From Morella rubra (Eukaryota; Streptophyta; Magnoliopsida; Fagales; Myricaceae), in assembly GCA_003952965.2 (NCBI GenBank), contig CM025856.1, positions 24,065,614-24,129,613 of the forward strand: a DNA stretch of 64,000 bases. Direction: 5' to 3'. Positions 49,301 through 61,584 of this stretch are shown one piece after another. A program made the translations under genes and the position numbers. The notes below the pieces were generated by a model, which saw only the letters and a program-made list of their open reading frames with translations, was not told the DNA's origin and did not search any database. Each line of letters starts with the position of its first letter. Positions within the stretch are counted from its first letter, which is position 1.

Positions 49301-50157
49301 CTTCACTCTGATTATAAATTCTGCAGAATCATTTGACACCTAAGTGGTTTTTATGATTTACCTAATAGCTTCTCATTTAATGGTGGAAACAGGGGTTTTG
49401 TGTTATGGATTGAAATTTGGATCAATGATCAATGGTTTTGTTTAATTCTTCAGGTTTATGGAGGAGAGGCAAGGATCTCAACTTTGAGCAAGTTGTTTCC
49501 ACTAATGGAAGATAAGAAGAGCCTTGCCTCTGTTGAGGAACGGGCCAAGGTTGAAGGCAAAGCTTCTTTATTAGCTGCAGTTGATTATTATGTAAGCATG
49601 CAGAGTGATATCTTCATTTCTGCTTCTCCTGGAAATATGCACAATGCTTTGGTAAGTATCTCCAGAAAATTTTCTCTCAATAATAGCTTCATTATTCAAA
49701 TTCTCAGAATCATCAGATCATGGCTTAGTGGTTGGCTACGGGTAATGCTAGGACCCGGGGAATAAATAGGAAGGCATAATAATGTAGTAACCAGGGAATC
49801 CTAATCATCATGTTTAATTGAACAAAAGCCTGTAGATATGCTATATTTGATGGTCTGCGTATAGTGTTCTATGGAATTGAAGCATATAATTCTTCTAATC
49901 CACATCCTAAAATTCTGAGCAACTGAAGTTCTGCGCATACCATTCAGGTGGGACATCGAGCTTACATGAATTTGAAGACTATAAGACCAAACATGGCACT
50001 CTTGGGCCAGCTCTTTCTTAACAAAAGCATGGAGTGGTCAGAGTTCCAAAGAGCAGTTCTTGAAGGGCATAAAAGTAGGCAAGGGCAGATTAGGTTAAGA
50101 AAGGAGAAGCAGTCCATATATACATATCCTGCTCCTGATTGCATGTGTCGAGCTTAA
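46312..50157 (+). CDS. O-fucosyltransferase family protein (GT106-like)
   Basis: Exons: 46312-46434, 46711-46773, 46901-46982, 47147-47214, 47304-47392, 47482-47685, 48288-48558, 49060-49287, 49454-49651, 49948-50157. All are GT-AG with consistent phase, totalling 1536 nt (511 aa). The N-terminus MELYLSGSQRAAIAG is followed by a hydrophobic signal anchor (about residues 11-28), typical of type II Golgi enzymes. The conserved core begins WGYIQVFLDGGLNQQKMGICD, where the family has a Gly-rich donor-binding region. The signature FVVLHLRFDKD ends at residue 301, and CPLTPEEIGLLLAALGF and IFISASPGNMHNALVGHRAYM follow. Plants have dozens of such proteins, a few shown to be pectin or protein glycosyltransferases. 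The sugar donor and acceptor of this one cannot be told from sequence. ATG 46312 was chosen because the membrane anchor follows at once. Confidence 0.92.
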
Positions 50158-51506
50158 TTGAATCTGATCTCTGAGATTTTTACTTGCACATTTTGTACAA
50201 TATAATTGACTAGCAAAGGAGAGGTGAGCCCTTCTGCATCCGTATAAGCTCGAGTGGAACCCATATGTATTGAACCAAAAGAAGAAGGATCCGACATCCA
50301 TACAATAGTGGTAGACCGTGATATACCCCATCTGTCCTAATACACAAAATGGGTGTTATTCGACCCGGACTTTCTAGCATTCGTGAACTTGTCTACACCT
50401 CATTCTACAGACTCCGTCGTATTTAAAATCATCCAAAATTACTCAAGGTCGCTGCACACCCTGACTCAATAAAGTAAGGCTGCCGCACAAACTGACCACC
50501 GTTGAACTATACAGAATCACACATACGCACACCTACATTAATGCTGCAGAAAATTCCACAATCCTAACGAGGGTCATTTGGCCTGATTTCAAGTCAAATC
50601 CAACGGGAATTTGAGAGAAACGTGAAGAGACTTGGATGCAGAGGGCGCACTGAATCTGAGATTTCAAAATGTACGGCGACAATTTATTTATTTTTTTCTA
50701 GATAATTAAATGAAAGTATATATTAAAATATTGGAGAAAATTATACAAAGGGCGCCCACTTACAGGGCTCAGGCTCTGAACCCTTACAAGCTAGCGAAGC
50801 GCCGAAATGGGGAAATGTACGCTAATGACTTATTAAATGCCTTCATTTTCAGACATTGCTTGCCGTAGAAAATCATCTTACAGTGGTGTTTGGGTCTAAC
50901 AGACTTGCCTCTCTGTCGTATGCGCCATGGACACAGTCTTCTTGTCCTCTTCCTCTCCTCCTTTGGTTCATGATTTCGGCGTGCTAGTTAACACAAGTGA
51001 TATTTGGAACTGTGAGATATCTTATAATCCCTCAATCTATCAGAGAATTTGGAGCTTTTTAAATAATTTACGTAACGCAATTTCACCTAAGAACTAACCA
51101 ATATAAAAACTCAGCTCTCGTGCGACTCAATCACAATCCTGAATCCTCCTCCTTAAGGCAGGTTTACCCACTGCAGCCTGCCACTAGACACTTGACACCC
51201 GCTAGGCATGCGTACGTAAGAGTCCCCCTGCAAAGAATCCAACTCAAGTGAGGCACGTACGTTTTGCATGGAATGCCACTGGTAGACGGCAACACCAGCC
51301 TGCCGTATCCCAAAACGACAAAACTCTTATTACCTCTTGAGGCCAAAACCAAAACTACGCGACCATTTTAAGACTGGTCGAAGAACAGCTTAAACTCCGT
51401 GTCCAACCAAACAAGAAGAGTAAAAAATCAGTAATTCAACGAGAATACTACGCATTGCGCAGGACGGAGAGGCTGAAAAACCGAGTCAGTTAGAGGCAGC
51501 AGAACA
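50158..51506. other. Intergenic before the 4CL-like gene
   Basis: No supported gene. A T-rich run followed by AGATAATTAAATGAAAGTAT and AAATTATACAAAGGGCGCC near 50690-50750 could be a decayed reversed retroelement end. The 51100-51500 stretch is GC-richer and probably contains the promoter and leader of the next gene. Confidence 0.5.
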
Positions 51507-54500
51507 ATGGCACAGAATGGGAATCCGAACGTCGATCCGAGAAGCGGTTTCTGCAAATCCAACTCCATCTTCTATAGCAAACGCAATCCCCTGGCACACC
51601 CACCGAACCATTCCCTGGACGTGACCACGTTCCTTTCGTCTCAGGCACACCATGGCAAAATAGCCTTCGTCGACGCCTCCACTGGTCGGCACCTCACCTT
51701 CGCTGACCTCTGGCGAGCCGTCGATTCCGTCGCCACGTGTCTCTCCGACATGGGCGTCAGGAAAGGCCACGTCATTCTCATCCTCTCTCCCAACTCCATC
51801 TTCTTCCCAGTGGTGTGCCTCGCCGTAATGTCCTTCGGTGCCATTATAACCACCACGAATCCCCTCAATACCCAAAGTGAAATCGCCAAGCAGATAGCCG
51901 ACTCGAAACCGGTCCTCGCTTTCACGACATTCCAGCTCACCCCAAAACTAGCCGAATTAAATCTCCGGATCGTACTCCTTGACGAGCAGTCCAACCCGGC
52001 AGTTCAAAATGTTAGAATCGTGGCCACCTTGGAGGAAATGATGAAGAAGCAGCCAAGTGGGACCAGAGTCAGGGACCGAGTCAACCAGGACGACACGGCG
52101 ACTCTGCTCTACTCGTCAGGCACCACCGGCACCAGTAAAGGCGTGGTGGGTACGCACAGGAGCCTCATAGCTATGGCCCAAAATGTGCAGGTTCGGTTCC
52201 AATTAGAGGAAGGAGACAATAGATTCCTCTGCACGCTCCCCATGTTTCACATCTATGGTCTAGCATTGTTCGTGGTGGCCCTACTCGCATTTGGAACGAC
52301 GGTGGTGATCCTCCCCAAATTCGAGATCCAATCTATGCTCTCTGCGATCGAGAAGTACCGTGTCAAGTACCTCCCACTCGTGCCGCCAATTTTGGTGCCG
52401 CTCTTGAACAACGCGGATCAGATCCGTTCCAAGTACGATGTGAGTTCGCTGCAGACGATTTCTTCTGGTGGGGCCCCACTGAGCAAGGAGGTGATAGAGA
52501 TGTTCGTGGAGAAGTATCCAACGATAACGATTCTTCAGGCATACGGGTTGACGGAGTCGACGGCGATTGGGACTTCCACGAATTCGTTGGAGGAGAGTAG
52601 GCGATACGGTACGGCTGGCTTGTTGGCGCCGGACATGGAGGCGAAGATTGTGGACCCGGAGACCGGTGAGGCTCTGCCAGTGAACCGGACCGGGGAGCTT
52701 TGGCTAAGAGGTCCCCCCATCATGAAAGGTACAGCAGAAATATTTGTGGACTGAGTTATAGTCCTGTGGAGCGCCTTTACTAATCATCATATGTCGTATA
52801 GAAATATCTGCTCAAACTAAGGGCAAGTTTTATTTTATACTTTCAAAAATTTAGATGCGTGAAACTATTTTCCTAAAATTTTATGCTTAACGGTAGTCGG
52901 TACTGCCGCTGGGGGGATTGGACCCTGAAGCCCAATCGGACCACTGAGGCCCAACCGCCCAAGCATTCGCTGTGGGGATTGGAACTTGAAGGTCACTCTG
53001 ACCATATGTAGCCCAGATTGGACCCTGAAGCCCAATCTGACCAGATTAGCCCAGCATCTTGGACTGGCCCCAATCGATTCTTGGGATTAGATCCGGAGCC
53101 CAGTCAGATCAGATTGGCGGATTTACGCACGACTATGTAGGTTTTTTCACTTTTCAGCTTGGACCGAATCCGTTCTCCTCCCTGCAATGGGGGTTTCCAT
53201 GGAATACTTGGTCTGCCTGTAGTGGCATGCAAGTAAATCGTTGCTCTCCATTGATACGTCGTGGAAAATTGATTCTCGCTTGTCGTATCTCCTCCTATTG
53301 ATCCGCGCGCTGAATGTTGTTGTCGTTGCAGGGTATCTAAATAATGCAGAAGCTACAGCATCAACTCTTGATTCAGAGGGATGGTTGAAAACTGGAGACC
53401 TCTGCCACATTGATGAGGATGGCTTCATTTTCGTGGTTGATAGGTTGAAGGAGCTGATCAAATACAAGGGATATCAGGCGAGACATTGATCAACGAGCTC
53501 TCAACTTTTAGGCTCCTTCTACAAGTTTTGTATATTGAAACAACTGACGGCTAGCTTGTCTCTCGATATCTTAGGTCGCCCCAGCGGAACTAGAGGCCTT
53601 GTTACTCACTCATCCAGAAATCTCTGATGCAGCTGTTATACCGTAAGTGATCTTCTCTGTTGTTATACCGTTAAGTGATCTTCTCTGTTGCAATTGCGAA
53701 GAAAAGAAAAGAAAAAAAGATCTTCTCTGTTGCAATGAAAGAGCTTCTTGGACACTTGGTAAATTAATCCGTCTCTTTTATATATATGAAGCTTATGGCA
53801 AATGCAACACACAGTTATACAACCTTAGAGTGTTGGAAAGAGGAATTTACAACACAAAGGGAGTAAAGCTTTCCATTAGAGCAAATTTTTTTGGAAGAAG
53901 CTGTGAGTTGGGATATGAAAGAACACACTTTGATTTTCCGACTTGACTTTTTTATCTTATATTGACTCGATGGCTTGAGGGCTTCACCTTTTTATATAAG
54001 TTTATAAATTAAATTCTAACCACACAAGCCGTTTGGGAGTGAAAATTTTAGGGGTTAGAAATTTTGAGAGTTTTGGAGTTTGTGAAAAAGTAAAGATATT
54101 TTATGGATTTTAATGAAAAAGTGAAAAGAGAGAAGATTTAAATAAATATTATAATAAAAAATAATAAATTGAGGAGGAGAGAGAGATTATTTTATAATTT
54201 TTTAACGTGGTAAAAATTTTAAGGGGTGAAAATTTTCACTCTCAAATACCATCCTAAAATATCTAGATATTTTTGTGATAAGAGAAATTCTAATTATTGA
54301 TTACACTTATTTTTTATAGTTCTTTAAAAAAAAAAAGTACTTATACTTAACTAGATATTTTCATAAAACTTTTTAAAAAGTAATTGCTCTTCTTTACTTT
54401 AAGGATTTATCGGAATCTAAAGAAAAGTGATTATTCTTCTTTTATCTAAAAATCTATAACTCTCTAGAAAAGTATTATTTTTCCCTTTTTCTAGAGATTT

Positions 54501-54999
54501 ATAGGATTCTCAAGGTTTATCTTCCTTTTAGCCAAGACGAAAAGTTTGGCGCTCATCTTGGCCGAATCAAGTTTAACTTTCAATATAGAAAACATGATTT
54601 TCCTGGCTAGAGACTAGTGATTTGTTCCTTACCTGATCCTTCTAAAAGATGGAAAAAGAGATCAGCGTCAGTTTTAAGCTTCCTGTGATTCAGATTTCCT
54701 GACAAGGACGTCGGACAGTATCCCATGGCATACGTGGTCAGAAAAGCTGAGAGTAATTTATCCGAAGGTGCAGTGGTGGACTTCGTGGCGGAACAGGTAC
54801 TGAGCTGAAAGTGTTCCATCAAATGTTGAATTTCTAAGCGCGAACTCTTTGTTAGCCCTGTGTTGACCTGCTGTTATATTCGCAGGTGGCTCCGTACAAG
54901 AGAATCAGGAGAGTGGCGTTTGTACCTTCCATACCCAAGAATCAGTCCGGCAAGATTCTTAGGAGGGATCTAGTACAACTTGCTACCTCCCAACTTTGA
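51507..54999 (+). CDS. 4-coumarate:CoA ligase-like acyl-activating enzyme
   Basis: An ANL-superfamily enzyme that activates a carboxylic acid as an adenylate and then a CoA thioester. Exons: 51507-52728, 53332-53477, 53575-53642, 54694-54796, 54886-54999; 1653 nt, 550 aa. Visible motifs are the AMP-binding loop [13 protein letters not shown] (201-212), YGLTEST (about 345), GELWLRGP (about 396-403), [27 protein letters not shown] and the catalytic lysine context [13 protein letters not shown]. True 4CLs have GEICVRG-like box II; GELWLRG points to the 4CL-like clade, some members of which act on jasmonate precursors or fatty acids in peroxisomes. The C-terminus is SQL, a weak PTS1 peroxisomal signal. 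Intron 2 begins GC rather than GT. The actual substrate is not determined. Confidence 0.93.
52895..53115. repeat. Degenerate tandem repeat in 4CL-like intron 1
   Basis: About four imperfect copies of a unit around GGATTGGACCCTGAAGCCCAATC with GACCA and AGCCCA, spaced roughly 50-65 bases. The repeat is GC-rich relative to the rest of the intron. Confidence 0.7.
53634..53688 (+). repeat. Tandemly duplicated exon end and splice donor
   Basis: Copy 1 (53634-53660) reads TGTTATACCGTAAGTGATC and on to TCTTCTCTGT. Copy 2 (53661-53688) is identical except for one extra T that turns CCGTAAGT into CCGTTAAGT. Copy 1 contains the end of exon 3 of the 4CL-like gene and its GT donor. A partial third copy of GATCTTCTCTGTTGCAA follows near 53718. 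Confidence 0.9.
54032..54246. mobile_element. MITE-like insertion in 4CL-like intron 3
   Basis: TTTGGGAGTGAAAATTTT (54032-54049) and AAAATTTTCACTCTCAAA (54229-54246) are inverted copies differing at one base. The interior is AT/GA-rich without coding potential. Size and ends fit a non-autonomous DNA transposon, perhaps hAT-like, but no clear target duplication was seen. Confidence 0.6.
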
Positions 55000-56110
55000 A
55001 TTGTTTGGTTGTTCACCGGAAAAGTAACAGTCGCATCTATATTTTTGCTAATTTAAAACCCTTTCTTTGTAAAAGTAAAGGGAAACAAATTCGTTGCGAC
55101 GTAGCCGTCTTAGGCTGTCATTTTACGTTCAGTGCTTGTTGGTTTGGGTAATGGAGCCAGATTATTTCGGTACAGACAAAACTTATGCTCGTTATTTATA
55201 TGAGCAGGGGATCCTAATAAAGATGCTCTAAGATCTCAATTATAATAAGACTTTGTTCCATCTTGTTTCTCACAAAACTGAGAATAGATTAGACATTAGG
55301 TTCTTCTGTAATTTGTCACGTAATTCAGGAGAAATAAATATAATAAATAATATAAAATTCACCTATTATATTTATCTTTATTCAAATTAAGCAATACAAT
55401 TGGAAAAAAAATTACATCGGATCCTGATCTGTGGCGGTGGGACTAGGCGTTTGGAGTTGAATGTGAACTTCGGTTTCCTAGTGAAAACCATCAACCATGT
55501 ACTGACTAGGGCAGAAGACATTGGCTTGGTTTCGATTTTATTGAGCACTCCTGATTAGTAACGCCGGTGGAACCAAATTGATCGTCTCAACGCTCAGACG
55601 CTCGTGTTTTAGATTTTGGCTTCACCAAGAATCACTACAAACAGTTATGGGAGTAAAGCAAATCAACTGGGTTATTGATGTCAAGGTCCAATCCCCTTGT
55701 TATAAAGCAAATAATTTGGAGACGCTTTTGAGAAGACCGAAACAAGTTCCTAAGAACTTGAATAAAGATAGCAAAGCACTTGCTAAAATCATGACAAGCA
55801 ATTCGCCCACCAACTATAAAATGATGGGGTGGAAACACACCTATGATTTTCACCCCATTTGAGCCACAATGAATGATAATGGCCAATCATCATCTCTGCA
55901 ACTACTAGGCTTTTATAGCCCACCTGAACCCCATCCAGGGGCAATGTAGCGGTTCGGATTGACAATTAATTTTTGTTTGATTTGACAATTATCTACATCT
56001 GCAGGACCTTATGTAATGCAGCTTTTGAAAACTCAGCTACACACACTCGTAAACCTACAATCATTAGGAGCATGGATCACAACCTCGGCAATCTTCATCT
56101 TCTCTTGCAG
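55000..56110. other. Intergenic between convergent 4CL-like and MSL genes
   Basis: Two genes converge here, so most of it should be 3' untranslated DNA from both. No supported gene. Short open frames at 55578-55886 on both strands have no recognisable domain. Confidence 0.6.
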
Positions 56111-59100
56111 CTAATCACTTTGTGAACTGCTAGGAATTGCCGGCATTTGACCTTCCTTCTTATCCTTGCTAATGGGTGGGGACTCACTCCCATTTCTGCG
56201 AGAAGTCAATTCTTTTGACTCTGCAACGGAGGGAGATGGAGCCACTTCTTCCTCAATTGGAAGCGTTCGCTTTGACCCCTCCAATGCTACACCAAGAACA
56301 ATATTCTCTTCCAAAGGAGGCCTTGGTATTGATGAGGACACAACACCCCTCCCACAATCTTGCTTTGCTCGTGAAGCTGCTGAAGAAATATCTGGTTTTC
56401 CACTGCCAGATTCCCGAGAAGGTGTTAAATCTTTGGAATTCAGTTCCATTGTCTCCTTCACTGCATCTCCTGTGCTTTCATTCTTGTGATGCAGCATTTC
56501 AGAGTTGCTTTCGTCTGAATGATCAGACACCAAATTCCCGGTTGGGGTGTCAGCTGAAGCCATAGAGCTGGAGTTTGCCTCTGAGGATGACATTGCCACA
56601 GACTTTTGACCTATTTTGGGGTCAAGGCTGGATGTCGATCCAGCTGCAGTATCTGCCTCTGAGTTGGGAGTTGATACTGCATCAACCTTTGGAGCTTTTT
56701 CTCCATTACGTACTGCACGAGCTGAAGTCTTATTTTTCTCTTCCCCATTGATTCTATAAGAGGGTTCAATGAGTACTAACGGACGGTTAGCAGCAGCTCT
56801 TGAACGAGCGAAACTGATGTCAGCAAATGGAATATTTTCCAACTCGGCCTCACTGTATGTTTTCTGAATGGTGCGGATGGGTGTGGCAAGCCGGGCCCGA
56901 TGATGGCTGATAACTCTGAGAAGATCCAGGAGTATTGCCTCCTATTTGTTTCAAATACTAATCATCATAATTCTTTGAAAAAAACTGTATATTCTGCTGT
57001 TCATAATATTGAATGTGCATCATAATTGCATGAAGCGTCTAATAATATCATAGTCTTACCTTGACACAAAGGTACTCTTCAAAATGCGAGGTTTTCACAA
57101 AGCAAGATACCAAAATCTGCAACAGTCACCCATGAACAGATGTTCATATTGCAATAAACCCTAGTGATATTTTTGGCCCCGAACTCACAGAAAAGACTAT
57201 TTATGCTTCCACATATGGAACTGATATAGAAGCAAGAAAAATACTTGATTCATGGGGAAAAGGATCAACCAGATGCTCTAGATATCTCACCAAACTTCCA
57301 TTAATAAGAGAACTAAAAAAGCATCCCTCATAAGCAAGTGAATAGATGCTCTTGGGCCTTGAATGAAGAATCTAGCCATAGCTAAGGCCCACACATATAT
57401 CTACCACGAGTGATACAGCCAGCCAACCAGAAGTTGCAAACACATTATTTTCTAATACGTGGAGTGCAACCAAATTGATTGCCAGAACCTTGAGTCGCTA
57501 TGCTCTTTATGAACTTGTTGACAACAAAAAAACACTTCATTTCCGTCATGTAAGAATAATGCCTTAATAAGACCTCCTGTGAATTCAGTATTGAAATATT
57601 CTCACGGAAGGAAAACTAATGTACTAAACAACTAAGACGCAAGACAAAGGCCTTACCATAAGAGCCTGATTTTCTGGATCGATAGTATCTAGAAAAACTC
57701 TTCTGTGCAACCTTTGCTGCTCTACTTGAAAATTTTTCGCCAAAACCTTACGCATATCAGCCACAATATTCTGCACAGAAAAGAGATGACAAAGTTGAAC
57801 CTATTAGGTGATTGAACCAACAGAAAGCCCTTGGTTGCACAAGTATAGTGGCAGGAAAAGGAAAGATTGCTTCTAACATTGATTTTATTCACATCCAAGT
57901 GACTGATGGCGAAATGGGTCTTGACGCGCCAATGGGTCTTCTGGCTAAGGTTCCTCACAACATTAACAGTGAACTTGTGGTTTGGAATGTGAACTGCTTC
58001 ACGATCATCACCTCTAATTATTGTGGGCGACCACCAACCCACATGCTGGGAAAAATATAAAGTAGCAGATTTACATTGAAAAGAGAGAAAACAAAGAAAA
58101 GGCCGTAGACTGTGGGCAGAGTTCTAATTCCTTTTGCACAAGGAACCAAACTTTTAAAAAGTTCCACTAATATATGAGTGGAGGCAATCAGAGGAAAGAT
58201 ATGTATTTAATGTTCTTTCTCTTTTTGGTCCACCCATTTGAAGACCCTTCTTTTAATACAAACCTCAACTGTGCCAGAAACTTCATAGCCTTCAATCTTC
58301 ACTTGAATCCATTCATTCACAACAAAAGGCCGCGTTGCATGAATCATTACACTTGAAAGGAAATTGGTAAATATCTGCAACCATGAAAAATATTAATCAA
58401 GCTTTGTTAAAAATAAACCTTTACCATGAAAACAAAAGGCTAAAAAAAAAATTGGTCCGGCAGCATTTTTACAGGTACGTGGAGAATGATATACAACATG
58501 CTACAAATAGAAAACTTCACAACTTCAATAGACTACATGACAAAAAAATGTAGCTGTACCTCACGACCTGCAAGGGTGAGCAATACTGTGCCAAGACCAC
58601 CGGCAGTTAGCCACCTTTGGGTAGAGAAACCTAACAACTCCGTGAACAGTGAAATGGCAGCAACCCAAACTGCAGTATAAACAGCTTTCCCAGCAAAATT
58701 GAATCCCATCTGCCAAAGCAAGAATCACTGCAAAATGAGACTTATATTTGCTCTAACATTCTCCCCAGAATAGCTAAATAATTTCTTGACTACTTGAAGC
58801 AAAAAATCAGACAGAATAAGCAAAGGGAAAAAGGAGAGGGGAGTATGCTGCAATGCCGGGATGTGTGCTCATTACAACTAATCTATGTCAACACTCCTAA
58901 CATTTCTCTGCATGTGTTTCTTCATTAAAATGTTCACTTGCCAAGGTAATCACTGCAGCAAATCAATATCCAATCAGACCATGATAAGGAAATGAAGAAA
59001 GTTGCATGACGGGAAAATGATAGAAGCATACATTTCTTGCATCGCTAGAGTCACTTGTCTCCATAAAGAATTTTTGTGCTTGCTGAATCAAACTGCAGAG

Positions 59101-61584
59101 GGAAACAGCATGGCCAAATAGAATCACCATTCAAACCACAACACCAGAAACACAGAGGATAACTGAACAATCAACAAGCTAGGCTAGTATTAGTCACATT
59201 GACAGCAACAGTTCAAACCAGAATATGTTTGATAGCCAGAAAATATCCACACACAGAGGAGAGAAAAGGGCATTAAGAGGCACCATGGCACCAAACTCAC
59301 CATGATAAGAGGTAAGCAAATGCTAACACCGTCGACAGTGATCGTATAAAATTCAGAAGTCTTTGTTTGACAGCCTGACTGGCTTCCGAAGGTAGGACTA
59401 CCCAATCCAGTCCTCTGAAATAAAACACACCATAGTTAGTACTGATAGAATGGATGCAAATATACTTCCAAGCAAGACAGCTGAACTCTAGCTCCTTGCA
59501 ACGTAGTAATATACCTGCAGATGAGTATTGCTCCAGTCCATAGCAGCAAAGGCTGAAGATAAGCAGTCATAACATGGTATGTACTACTTTTCCTCCAGCT
59601 ACTATCAGTTCTCTGCAGCAAATTCCAATGAAGGAGCAAATGAATCAATGAAGGTATTTTCACCACCCTTTAAGAAATGTCATGGTAAAAGAAAAGTGGA
59701 GCAAATACATGAAAAAATATAGTCCTGCTCAGACGCAACAGTGGTCCAAGCGCCCAAGCAGCAAAAGCAATGATGCCAACTGCAGGAATCAATTTAAGTG
59801 CATGTGGGTTTCGACGTAGAGCCTCATATGACCTGCAAGATTATCAAAACTAGAAAATTTCATCAAAGAAAGAAAAAAAGGATGAGTCTAAGCAGGCAGA
59901 AATGTGGTTTTTTTGTTTTTCCAACAACACCAGAAAGGAACATTCCCCTTCTCTCCATAAGGAGCAGGAGGGACAGACTAAGAAACAACAAATTTTTTTT
60001 ACCAGTGGGTATTTCATGCTCATTATTTTTGTGGTTGGACATATATTTTTCTGGACATTAGCAAGAATTCTTTCCCTAAGACTAAATCATATGGAAGAGT
60101 TAAAAGGTTTTTTTTTTTTTGATAACGTGGAAATCCCCCAAAGCGGACCCGTTTGGCCCAACCCTGAAGTACAAACCACGGCCCACTGGACCGACCCACA
60201 ACTCAGGGAGCAGATAACTCAAGAACTCGCCCAGCAGCAAGAAAATCCATCCCACACCTTGAGACTCGAACTTGGTACGTCGAGCCCCAAGGAGGATGTC
60301 CCTCCTAACCACTGAGCTATCGCCCTTGGGGGAAGAGTTAAAAGGTTTAAAAGTGAGAAAACAACTCAGAATTTTTTTTTCCCCACTAAGGAGTAGAATC
60401 AGGCCAACAGAACCATTAAACTAGACAACATATCCATAAACACATGCACACACTAACAGCCAAATCTCAAAGAGAGATCCTGACACATAAATGAAACAAA
60501 AAAAATTCAGACAAGTACCGGAAACTAAAAGCAAAGCAAGTTTCAAAGAACTTGATGCTTCAGGAATCCCAATAGTACCATAATCTCAAACACTTATTCC
60601 GTCATTGATTCAGGAAAGTGTCAAGACAACGTGGCTCTTTACAGACACTTAACATTCTACAAAAGGATCACCCAAAAGCAAATGCATGCAGCTACAAAAA
60701 GGTGAGTGGCATCATAGGATGCTAATGTTAAAGAATCCCAAAAAGAGACTGTCTAAATAACCACCTTGCCATGCTTCCAGTTAAGCTGGATTCACCAGAA
60801 GGCAATTAGAAAATGCAAGTAATTCTATTATTCCAGGAGTATGAATATATCACATTCTACATGTATGCTACCAGTATACAAAAACCATAAATGGAACTAC
60901 CTTGTCAAAACCACGGCTGCAGATTTCAGAAGAGGAACATCATTTCCTCCAGGTACTAGAACAGAACGGCACAAGAATACATTACATCTGGAGGCTACAG
61001 GACCTATCGGACCATGCACGCTGCTCAAAAGATGGACACTCCAGGCCTCCTGTCGCTGACACCGACAGAGAATTTTTCATAGCTTTAGGCTCTATATAAA
61101 CCAAAACTATCATTTCTCATCTCACACACAAAGAAGCATGCTTGCAGGCATTGTATGCTAACTTATAAGCACGAACCTGCTGAAACCCTTGCATGCAGAA
61201 TTAAGAACAGATATCTTAACCGTAAACCACACACAACAATGCATAGGCACATAACAAACATCTGAGAAGCAGTGTTGAGAGTAGCACAAGACATGTACTT
61301 GCTAAAGCAACAAAAACGTTGCATGAAGTTCTGAATTGGTAGAAATCCTACCAAAGTATTTGACGAAAGATTGATGCGGGCCAAGTTTAATGAACCCTTT
61401 CCCATCACACTCTGAAGGAAACAAACACAAAAGCTCAGCATTGTAGACCCGAAAGAAAGAAGCTCTTACAGACATGTAAATTTTGCAAAGCATATAAATT
61501 GCATACAGAGTGTTGGTTACTGCATCCAGAACTACTGCAAATCCCCGGTTCACGGGAAAATCGTATAGAAACAACGTGTGCCAT
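56111..61584 (-). CDS. MSL2: Mechanosensitive channel of small conductance-like, MSL2/MSL3 type
   Basis: Minus-strand MscS-type channel of the plastid envelope, which in Arabidopsis protects plastids from osmotic swelling and affects division. Exons in gene order: 61507-61584, 61352-61411, 60901-61055, 59709-59832, 59515-59612, 59301-59414, 59032-59092, 58560-58709, 58264-58374, 57878-58045, 57657-57770, 57060-57116, 56111-56941; 2121 nt, 706 aa, all GT-AG with matching phases. The Ser-rich N-terminus ([20 protein letters not shown]) suits a plastid transit peptide. Membrane segments include [19 protein letters not shown] and [15 protein letters not shown]. The MscS core begins at residue 231 ([15 protein letters not shown]) and holds [20 protein letters not shown], the pore helix, then [20 protein letters not shown] of the beta domain. 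The C-terminal tail is Ser-rich and ends near [20 protein letters not shown], a mark of MSL2/3. MSL2 and MSL3 cannot be separated by eye. Confidence 0.92.
60093..60348 (-). mobile_element. tRNA-derived SINE with perfect 18-bp target duplication
   Basis: GGAAGAGTTAAAAGGTTT occurs exactly at 60093-60110 and 60331-60348. Between them (60111-60330) is a 220-bp element on the minus strand. It begins CCCAAGGGCGATAGCTCAGT and ends GATTTCCACGTTATC plus an A tail. The RNA polymerase III A box TAGCTCAGTGG (60309-60319) and B box GTTCGAGTC (60263-60271) match consensus. It lies in the third intron of the MSL gene, same strand. Confidence 0.93.
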
